DNA of 64,000 bases from contig CM041292.1 in the NCBI GenBank assembly GCA_023052935.1, forward strand, positions 87,341,169-87,405,168. The letters run 5' to 3'. Position numbers and translations under genes: made by a program. Positions within the stretch are counted from its first letter, which is position 1, and the number at the start of each line of letters is the position of its first letter. This DNA is from Piezodorus guildinii. Taxonomy: Eukaryota > Arthropoda > Insecta > Hemiptera > Pentatomidae. Under the pieces are notes generated by a model. The model had not been told where the DNA came from. It ran no database searches and saw nothing but the letters and a program-made list of their open reading frames with translations. Positions 13,201 to 24,961 of the stretch are shown in pieces.

Positions 13201-16200
13201 GTTATTTATTGATGATTACACCCCAAACAAACTTCTCCATTACTCCAAATTTTCTTTTATGTTTCAGTTACAGCAATGCTCCCTTAGCTTTTGGCAAACT
13301 CGTGCATTTTCCTCTGTGTTGTAACTTCCACCAGCTGTAGAGAGAAGTCAGAATTTCAATTAGTTCTACTGATTATACTTTTCAAAGAAGTGTCATTTGA
13401 TAGTGGATACATCCCTAGAATACTGTTTCTAAAGCCTGGTTTTTAAGCCTAACTATGGCAGAATATTTACTTATTCTGTTATTTTAGACGCAGTGCGATC
13501 CTGAGGTAGGGAGACCCTCCTGCAATATGACCAGTATCTATAAAGTGGCTACCCAAAATCGGGGGAGACACCTGGTGACTGAGCTTGGTCTCTGCCTAAC
13601 ACCTTGTTGCATGGCTGTTGGTTTATAAATAGTGCGAATCTTAATATTTTTGGAACCTAAGGCTCTTTGTGGGTTGTAGAAGTACAGGTTTGCTTTGTTG
13701 TTTTTATTCATATTATTACCATTGCACTTAAGTGATTCAGGCTAAGCCCTCTCCCTTTAAATGAAAAATATGTCTAATTACCAAATAATTTGTAATTAAA
13801 ATTGTTTTGTCTAAGTTCTGTCCCGCTCTTAGTAAATTAAAAAGTGATTACCATCTTGAGACGTTTGCTGACTATGAAATTTAAATATTTTATCTATTCT
13901 GATTTTCAGTCATATTAATATTTAATTTTACTACATTATTCATGGAAAATTGTTTTGAGAAATCGACAACACGGAGGTTAAATAATACTGTTATCACTAT
14001 GATGGAAATTGGCCTTTAAAATAATGGTGGGTCAAACATACAGGTTAATAACCTTTACTTCCTTGGTTATTACTATAACTTGGCAGGATTCAACCTGGCT
14101 CTGAATAATCTATTAATACTAATCGGTTTATCCATTTACTATAAATTAACAAAATTAGAAAATGTTTACGGTTCATAGCTTTATTGATGTAATTAAATAT
14201 TTTATAATAGTATATACATAAGTACTAATGTTCGTATTTTTGAGAAGCCTGTATTTATTTGTTAGATCTTGTTTAACAATTCCCTGCCCATTTCTATATT
14301 TAGAAGAGAGTAATTTCCAAGAATAATACCAAGCTGTTACAACAGTCTTTTAAGATTCCACCTTCTGTTTTGCTTCTATGCCAATATTATCTTTGAAGTT
14401 CATGGAAACTCATAGTTACCCATTATATTTATAATTACTTGGTAAGCCTTTGACCCATTATTAGCCCTGACCGGTCACTTTTAATTGTACTGTATGTTAA
14501 ATAATTGTAATATTTAGAATTATTATGAATTAATTATTAGAGTTCGTACACTCCAGTAGTATGCAAGTATGTATATGTCTAACTTCAAGCTTCCTTGTAT
14601 AGAAATTTCTTCAAAGTCTTATTTTTTTGGTAAAATATTTTAATTTGACTTTGAAATGGTTTGCTATCTTATTTTTTCTTAGCCCTGATGGCTTAAAGCT
14701 TAGCTTGAAACATTGGTACACAATAAAATAGCATTACTTATTTAAAGTTTTATTTCTTCAAAGACTGCTTCTTAGTTAATTAAGTAATGCAATTGGCCTA
14801 CTATTCTACTATCATTGAAAAGGTTTAATTGTCAGTTGATATAAAAAAGCTGTTTTATTTTTTGGTTTCTTTTTGTGTGTGTGCAAACACGCGAGTATGT
14901 GTCTGTGTTATTTTATTATCACTATTAATATGACCCGGAACTTTTTCACAAATTTCTTGAAAAGTCAGGAAATTCTATGGTAGTATCAATAGTTTTTATG
15001 GATATCCTGATTATTTAAAACTTGGAAAGGTATTAACAATCATGATGCAGATGAATCTCCTGTTTGAACGATGTGCCAACTTTTGAGCAACATTTTTTCT
15101 TTCACTTGATCAACAGTTTAAAAAAAAAAAAAAAAAAAAAAATCTACAGGAATGAATTTATTGTTTAATATCTCATCTTAAAAAAGGTTTTACGCAATAC
15201 TTATATTTTACTTCATAAATTGTATACTTTAGTTATGAATGGTTACCTATAAAAATAACCAAAAATCTATACCCTGTTTATTATTTATGTGTTTAAAATA
15301 TATGTTGTGTAGAGAGAGGATGTTATGAACATAAAAATGAGTTCATAATGATAATTCAGGTTTGGGTCAATTAATTTTTAATTTATATTTTTCATACTTC
15401 ATTTTAAAAAATAAGACATTTTTTAGGTATAAATAAATGTTATTTATTTGTTTTTGTTTTTTTCATTCATATCTGAAGTTACATGCATATTTAAAACGAT
15501 AACTTTTATACTTCAAAAGAAATGAAACCTTAGTAAAGATGTCAAGGTCTTACAGATTTTATTTAATATAGTTACAAATAGGTCATTTAAAAATAAGTGT
15601 ACCTTATGATTTCTTTGTATATTTTGTGTAGCTTTTACTTTTGGTCCTTTTTTATTTAATATCCCTTTAAATAAAACATATGTTGCAATCTTAAAATATA
15701 CAATTACAATATGTAATTTTAACTAAACAATTTATCTAATTAATCTTTGTATCGGTATTTCTGAATTTAGAATAGAAGAGGAAAGAATAATGGTGACCTG
15801 TTATTTTTGTCTAAAAAAGTCTAACTAGTTGCCAAAAATAGTTTGTTTTTTTTTCTCCAATTTTACCATTTCCACTTATGTTCTCAAAATTCTGGTTGAC
15901 TTTTGTGAATCATTTTCTTCTTATTTAGTTCTCCTCCCTATCATATTGCAATTTAAGGAGTATATTACTATTAAATTTGCTAAATGCATTATTATAAACT
16001 ATATTACATTAGTTTCTATGTAATATTCTGATAAAGCTGTTGGCCTATTCAACTTATGTTTGTTTATTCTTTTATATAAAGTATTGTATTGGTAATGAGA
16101 GTTGATTATATAACTTCTTTTATTTATATATTTATATACTCGTGTTTATGTGACAGTAGTGCATATATTGCAGGTGCAAGATAAGTAATTTTACTTTATT

Positions 16201-19200
16201 TTCATTTACTTTCCAACCAATTATTTTGAACATACAAGCCAAAACAGATAGTCATTGCCAGAATTATTCGGTTTAAAATTTGTTTATGACTAATGTTTGA
16301 CGTTGGATGTGGGTGGGAAACAAGGCTTAAAGGTGGAGGTGGGGATTCTTAAACTATTCTTGACTCAGTCTTTAACAAGATGTCGTATGGTTTAGGTAGC
16401 AGCTACAGGAAGCTTGGGTCGTCTTCCTCCCGACCTTTCAGTTTGTACTCGTCTCCCTCTTTCAGTCATTTAGGAGGAGGTTGTAATTACTCCCTGTGAT
16501 TGTTATTTTGAAAAATATTTAACTTTTCCTCAGCTATTTCCCATACTTTTTGTCAAGTTGCCATTTTATTGAGCAATCAATTATTAATTTAGTTAAGCCT
16601 TTAAAAAGTCTAAAGCCCTTAAAAGAGTTTTCAAGAAATAAATCCATAAGCTTCATTTGATTGTTTTAATGTTTATTAAAGAAAGAAATTTAAATAATAA
16701 GTTATTAAAAATTATGATTTTCTTGTCGATTTATATTTCATTGTGTATGACTGATAGATAAAATCAGTGTTAGTTCAAATTTTTATTAAATTATCACAAT
16801 ATGATGTTTTGTTTCTTTTCTGCCAGGCAGTTCATTACTGAATGATTTATTTAAAATTATAGCTAATCATTCATTGGGCTTTGTTTTTAAATATTAATGT
16901 TTGTAAATAAATCTAATGAGGCATTTATAAATATGTAAATCCTCAGTTTTATTAAACTGTTTCAAAATCAAACTATATGAAGAAATTTTAACTTGCCTCA
17001 TTCCTTGGCCAACCTTGTAACTGTTTACAGTGGGATTGGTTGTATTTTTGGAAATTTCATATACAGTTTACTATAAGTTCTCTTAGTTAAACGAGTGCAA
17101 TCATTTTATATCTGGTCAGAATTGTCACTTTTTCTTATGCTTGATTTTATTTTCTTCTTTGATTTATTTAACTAAAATAAACCTTTTTCTAGACCTGATT
17201 AATTAATTATTAGTTGTGTATTGGTTCATTAAATCTCTGTTGTTTTTTTCTTTGACATCTTTTGTTTTTTTTATACTGAAGGTAGCTTAATTCCATTTAA
17301 GTTGGTAGTATAACATCCATTGTAATAATAAGGGGAAAAAAAGAAGAAGTCTTATGACAACTTTTTATAGATTTCTTTCATTTTATCCATATTCCTTGCT
17401 AAAAAGTCATTGCCAAGATTTCGTAAAAAGATAATTTTAGAGTTTCTGGATTAGAATCAAATTGTTTTTGTTTGAATAAATACTGTGATTCCTCAGCATT
17501 GACTTTGAACTTTAAGTATCAATATAGTTTCCTGCAAATAAATTGTAGATGTCATATTATTATTTATGATTGTTTTATCAATACACTTTTACTGTAAATT
17601 ATTCTTCTAACATTATTTAGATAAATTTATCGCCAATAAATATTCCATGAAAAATAATGGAATGGTAAATTTTGAGTAATGAAATAAAAAAATAGTTAAC
17701 TCATTTATATTTGAGTGGTTTTGAAAACATTGTAGTTTTGTTTCCATGCTATTATTTTGCTGAGTGAGCAGTACCTTTCAACACATGTAGAGAGAGTACA
17801 GATTTAACTGCATTTGTGTTGACAGGGAAATGCGCTTGCCCTAGCCAGCAAAATATTCATGTGGAAACGAACCTCATGTTCTTAAAATTACTGCTATTAT
17901 GTTCAGCATCATCTTTATAATTTTTTTCTATGGCTCAAATTTTCAGATATTTTTTATTATCTGATTTCATTAAATGACCATGATTGTATATCTGATCAAG
18001 TCAATGTGATCTTTCCTAGTTGTCTGGACCTGCTTAATTATGCTTTAAAGTAGTGTTAGGCAAGTTGTACTTTAGTACTTATTAGTTACATGTACTTAAA
18101 ACATTAAAGTGATCTCTGTTCACAAGAACAACTTAGGTAGAGAGAATTCTATTCAGGTTCTTTAAATTTCATTTTGTGCTTGGTATTTTTTCTTATTTGC
18201 TAGCATTCTGTTATTGCTTCAAGTCTTTTTATGATTTTATTTTAGTTTGAAAGAAAAGATGCTTATTGTGTGTTAATGTGAATTTCATGTTAATAAGTAT
18301 CAATGGTTGACCTTAGGAATATTAAGAAGTAAAATAATCCGGGTATTGGTGAGGAAAAATACAATGAAATTGCCTTGTATTACGAATAGTTAAGAGTCAT
18401 CATTTTTTTTCCTGGAATATCTTCATAAGTTTGATCGGTATTTATGTATATATACATACTACAAAAAGTGACATTTCTGTCAGGTAAGATATATGTTTAA
18501 TATTATTTCTCATGGTTGCTAAAAGAATTCTAAAAATTGCAGGTTATAGTCAAAACCTTTCTTCTTCAACACCATACCTTAATTCATCTTCATACTATGG
18601 AGGAACTTCCTCTGGTTACGGCGGTATATTTGTTCCATCTTCAAAGCATAATTTATCTGTCCCTTCTATCCCTGGCCTTTCTCCATTATCACCACTTTCT
18701 AGAAGTCCAACACCTTCTCAGTTTCCTAGCAGGTCAAGTAGTTTCAATAGGCATCGTTCTCGACAGAGAGCACGTTCAGTTGGTGCTAGTGCAAAAAGTC
18801 TTCTGTCTGAAGGATATCAAGTAAGAGGGTTGAGCTGATACAGTTTCTTTAAGACATAATATGTTTAACAACCAATGACGATTCAAAATATGGTCTAGAA
18901 TGAGAAAGCATGTATAGTCCTATTATTTGTTTTCTTTAAGATATACTTTTTTTCATTTTAGGAAATTTTATTTGAATGAAAATCGAAAGGAAATAGTAAC
19001 AAAGTCTAGTGTAAATGCTTTCGTTTTATTATTTTCAATAATAAATCTTTTTAACCCACCAAAAAAAAATTAAGCCCCTAAAAATTTGATATTTCAATTC
19101 AGGTTTCAAAATATGTAGAACCTTAATAATGAATAAAAAAAAAATCTGTTTGTCCACTGTTCACGGTATTTCTCTGAAACTACTGGACAATTTTTTTTTA

Positions 19201-20946
19201 AATTCACCACAAAAATACTAGGGCATGCAACGATGATCCTAACACCTAGGCGTTGATATCAGTTGGCTATATTTAAAATGGGGGCCAATTAAATTCAATA
19301 ATTCTGTTATTCTTGAAGATAAAAAAAAAAAATTATTAGTGTTTTTTAACCAAAAATCTGCTAAATTTTACCCATAAATACGCCCATAACTCAGTTATTT
19401 TTGAAGTTAGAGAAAAATGTGTAGTGAGTTTTAGAATCAGTAAAGCCTCATAAACAAAAATAATAATAATAATAATGATAATAATTGTTTATTGTCCAAC
19501 AATGATATTAGGTTGTTGGACTCTCACTCCTTCAATTGCCCTGAAGAAGACCTATAATTTAGGCTGAAACGTCAGCACCATTAAATTAACTTCATTAACT
19601 TAATTGAGTGTTTATTTGACTACACCCTCAACTAACTTCTCCCATATATAATATACACACTGTCAACCTTTCTCACTTCACGATAAATAAATAATATTAA
19701 CTAGGTCTTTTATTAGGTGACTCGTAATCATTTCTAAATTTGCTAAGAAATATTACTTTGATGAATTATCAAAACATTTAATTTTCTGCTACTTTCCACT
19801 GTTACAGACTTATTGCTGTAAACATTTCTTTTATTTGAAAATGGTTTTTATTATTTTAAGGTCTCATCCCAAAATAGTACGAAGTATTTTTAATAAAAAA
19901 AAATAAGTAATTATTACTGTCCAAAATGCATTTATTTTGTTCAGCTCATAATATTTCAGTGATGCAAACATTTTGGGAACATCGTGGGATCCTTGTGATG
20001 ATTTCTTATTATATTGCACGCAATTAAGACTTAATCATTTTGTCATATTATTTTAAGTATTTTGTATAAGTAAATTTAAATAATATGACAAAATAGTGAA
20101 GTATCTATAGATAATTATGTACAATAAAAGAATAAATTGTATTGATACTAGAGGTAGCATTCATTGGCATCAGTAGTAAATATCATGAATTGAACATGAT
20201 AAATACATTTTGGGAAAATCATAATTGCTCATTTTATTATTGTTTTAATTGACAAAGGTCTTCCTGTCCAATCTACATTAAAGGTATGTTTTTATAAAAA
20301 TATATATAGATATCCTTTTTTTTTTTTTAATTTAAATGATTTTTTTTTTATCACTTCTAATGCTTGTATTAAATTATGTTGGTGTTAAGCTTATAGCTAT
20401 CTATTATTGAATTTTTAGGATATCTTTGGTCTTAAATGCTTTAAATAGAAACTTAACAAAAAAAAAAAAAAAAAAGTTTTAGTTGATTTCTTTTTAATGT
20501 GAAACCTTTAAACAAATTATACCAAAGATAGTTAAAGATGATTATTTGTTCAGTATTATGTGACTTCAGAAATAAAAATTAATTCATTGTTTCTTATCAA
20601 CTGTTACTGAATTATTTATATAAGCAATAATAACTTATGACATGAAGTATGTGTATATCAGATCAGTAAACACTTTTGATTTGTTATCATAAATCAAAAA
20701 GTGCAAGTAAGAATAAAACCTTATGAAATGGTGCTTTTATATTTTAATTTGTTTGTTTATTTATTTTTAGCAGCAACGTTTTAACCACAAGAAAAGACTT
20801 AAATATTTAATATGCTTTCAGAGTGGAGACGATTCAGAGGCCATATCTAGGTTGAAATCAGTAGTTCCTGGTGTTAATAACTCATCCCCTGACCCTGTAT
20901 CCCATGAAAATGGAGAAATTATTGACTATAAGAAGGTATATTGATT

Positions 20947-20978
<32 letters not shown>

Positions 20979-23900
20979 ATATATTAGTAGGAAAGACATT
21001 TAAGTTTAATTTTCATATTATTGCTATGCTCATTAATAATATCCAGTATTTATTATGTGTATAGAAAGTGAAGTAGCTTAGCGACATATTTTATTTTCAG
21101 TTTGCCTCATTTTATTTAATTCTACTTTTATAAAAAGGAAGCTATATATTTCCTCAAGTGCTCCACCTTCTATTTTTTATCTACCTTTCTATCACCTCTT
21201 TATTATTGAGTTTATTGTTATTCATTATAGAGATTTGTTAATATATTTTACAATTTCTCATCTTCTCTTTGATAAATTAGAGTCTTTTCAATTGAATCAA
21301 TTATTTTTAATGAAATGCCATAGGAAAAAAAAGACAACTCATACTCTCTATACATAAAGTATTGATCTGAAATTATATTGAGGATGTATAGTCGACTGTA
21401 GAAATTATTATAGGTGGAATTTTGCCAACGTTTCGGCTTAAGCTTCTGAGCCATCATCAGGGCATTACTGAGCCATGTCCAAGCATAAACTATGCTCACA
21501 TAGTTTAAGCCGAAACATCGACAAAATTAAAAATATTAATAAAAAAGACTGACTAATGATTGGTCTGAAAAATATAAATTATTAATAATTTATATATCTT
21601 CTTTTATATAGCTTTACGAAGAGTCATTGATCGAAAATGACAGGTTACGTGAAAAATTACGGCAGACAGAAGAAGAGTTAAAAGAGGCAAAAACTACATC
21701 TGAGAAAAATGCCCTATTGGTAAGTTATTATTATTATCTTGTTATTTGTCAACTTGGTAGAATAACCGTCTTAGAGCTCAAAAATTAAAATTTAAGTAAG
21801 CTTAATTTTCATCATACCTATATTACCTAATAATGGAGGGGGGAAAATTTCATTCTTTTCTCTGATGATATTATCTGTCAACCATGATGTCTATAAATTT
21901 CAGTTCTAGTATATTCTAATAAGATTTTAATATTGGACCTAAAAAATTTAAATTATGTAAGCTACATATCACTGTATAAAATGAAATATCATATCCACTT
22001 CTAATTTATTTGATTAATTAAAGGCTAGTCGGAATTCCTTATCGGAAGCTGAAAAGAGAGAGAGACGGGCCATGGAAAGGAAGCTTTCAGAAATGGAAGA
22101 GGAATTGAAGGTAATTTTAATTTAATTAATAATTAAATGAATTTATTTTTTCAATAAATAAATTACTAGTTTAAGGAAATTATTATTTGAAACATGATGA
22201 TGCAAGATTGACTGGTTTAAATAAAATCTTTACATCAAAGCTTCATTGTTAATTTTTCAGCAATTGCAAAAGTTGAAATCTGATAATGAAAGGCTGAGAG
22301 CCGAGAATAGAGCTCTCACACGTGTCGTCTCTAAACTTACATCTTCGCACATTAAATAGGTAATAGGCGTGCGTGGCGATAAATTAGTGCTGGTTTTTAG
22401 CAGTCTCTAACTTGATTACTTGATTTTTTTTTTTTTTTTTTTTTGTGTTTCGTGATTAATTTGCACGTTGGATTTTCAGTTGTACATATATTTTGTGGAT
22501 TATGGAATTATGTTTGCATTTTTTTCATTAATATTAAAAATTTGCTTTAAAACCCTTTTATAGCTTTGATATTAAGATAGTTTAAATTTAGATACATAAA
22601 CATAGAATATAAATCAAGCTTTAGTCTTCTTTACAATCATTTGTCAACTCTTGAACAGTGGAAAATATGGCTTTAAATGAATGATGGATGTAAGTTATCA
22701 TAGCATATTTTTAATGCTAATTAATATGTGAACAAAACATATAAATTTGCTTTGATTAACCAGGGCTACTAATGCTAGAGATGTTCTAATCAAATTATGA
22801 ATGGCTTCTTCTAATGAAGAAAATCAGATGTTAAAGCAGGACTCTTAAAATGGAGGGACTGTTGGTGGTTACAAACCTCAACTCTTAACATTACATCATA
22901 TACTAATTAACCCTCCTACCATTGAGTTTCCGTTAACACAAACAAAGAGTTTAATCTATTTTCATTATTTCTTTTTACATTCTTCTACTTTATCTTCCAA
23001 TGTCTACCTTATAGTAGTGATAAGTAACTTTATTCCATCTAAGACATTATTACCAAACTTATACTAGCTGTTTAATTATTTGTTACTATTGACTCTTTTA
23101 ATGTGTTTATTCTCTCAATTAGCTAACCAATGTCTAACTTTCTAATGCCTCTTATACGAGCTTCTTCAATATCTTTCTTGGGACACATTTTAGGTTTATC
23201 CTGCTAACAATTCCAACATTCCTGAGCTGTTATTTTTGAATAGTATGTATAACAATCTAAATTCTTTAATCCTGTTGTTCCTAATAAAATAAGTAAACGA
23301 TTGAATTTATGATTGAACTCATATTGTCTCTTAAAGGTTAATTCCTTATGTCCAGTATTTTCAACTTGGTCGTTTTTTTTTTGTTATTATTATACTCTTT
23401 GCTCTACTCATTTTTTTTTTGTTTCTGATTTTGAGTGTGGAGGGTTACATCCTTTCCTATTATGTAATATCAAATAGGACTGAGGTTATCCTTTAGGTAA
23501 TCAGCTTATTATAACCAGAATGGGGATAGGTATGGATTAATTCCTCATATTACCAGATAGTCAAGTTCAATCTCCCAGGCTGTATACAACTAACTCCATC
23601 TGATATTCATGTTGCCAGAGTTATTAGGTCTTAGCTCCTCAACATCTGAGTACTAATCTGGGGTTACCTGTAGCAGTGTGGTTAGCTTAACAGCCTCCTA
23701 TGCCAAATGCCCCAGGATCAAACCCACAGGTAGCCCTAGGATTTTTTAATGGGAGTAAAAAATCCTTAGTTATGCTGTCCTTCGAAGGGGACGCAAAGGT
23801 GGTCCCGAGCCTGTGGGATGTCAGGTACTTGTTAAAGATTCCTATCTTAATAACGAAGGCAAATTTTTTGGGCTCCCACTGTAGCATCGTCTGATTAGGC

Positions 23901-24794
23901 CACAGCAGCATAAAGGGGTGTTAAATAAATAAACAAACAAACTTACCATGTTTGATATTGCTTAAGTTTATTTTATTCCAAATGATTAATGGTGACTATA
24001 TATATCATGAATGTTTTTTGTTGTTTATTATGTTTGTGAATGTTTAATTTTTGAGCAAATGTGTCTGATTCGTCTGAATATGATCGATTAAAATATATGA
24101 TGCAGGGAAGCATATAAGCTGATCTAGGAGGGTTTCCTATTGTAATGAAGTCTGGTTGATTTTATATTTTTAACTTATAAATTCTGAACGATTCTGGAAG
24201 TGAATTTAATCTCATATAGTTTATTAAATTAGTGGGAAGAGACATTGAGGCTTTTGCCTACAACAAACATAATTAGGTTTGATAAAGAGATAAACTAACA
24301 ATTCATGCAATGACCATTTTGTTCAAATTACAAGCATACTGCACAATAAATAACAGGCTTAAATCCCTGATTGTTAATGGCTATTTACATGAAATATTTG
24401 TTGTTGTTTTTTATTATGCAAACTTAAATATTTTTAAAAAATTGTGATTCACATATCTTGACTTAGAGGACACAACTTAACTGTGAAAGTTATTCCTGAA
24501 CAGCCCTATGCTTTTTTTTTTTTGTTTCTAATTATTTTAAATATTACTATTGGAAGTTTTATTTCAATGACTGAAGAGCACAGTTACAGTTTATAAAAAA
24601 AGGGAATGAGCATGCTGCAATGCTCACTGTGGTAAAGAATGGATCAAATATATTGAACAAATGATATAGTTTTCCTGTATATGGATTTCAATTATTATAT
24701 ATTATATATTATATATTATATTTAATTATAATATTATTATATATATACATATAATTATATTTTATATTAATACTATATATATACTAATATATAC

Positions 24795-24840
<46 letters not shown>

Positions 24841-24923
24841 CATTATATATATATATATTATATATAATATATATATAATATATATATATATTATACATAT
24901 ATATATATATATATATATATAAA

Positions 24924-24961
<38 letters not shown>

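Noticed and set aside
18537..18824. Overlapping 95-residue frame in the Ser/Pro exon
   Set aside because: The other frame continues a family-like Ser/Pro linker and joins the next exon in phase; this one does not.
19543..19577. Hammerhead-ribozyme-like core (CTGAAGA, stem, GAAAC); similar CTGATGA/GAAAC in family P
   Set aside because: A stem II can be drawn, but I could not find matching stems I and III or a placed cleavage site, and in family P one extra base breaks the core. A covariance search would decide.
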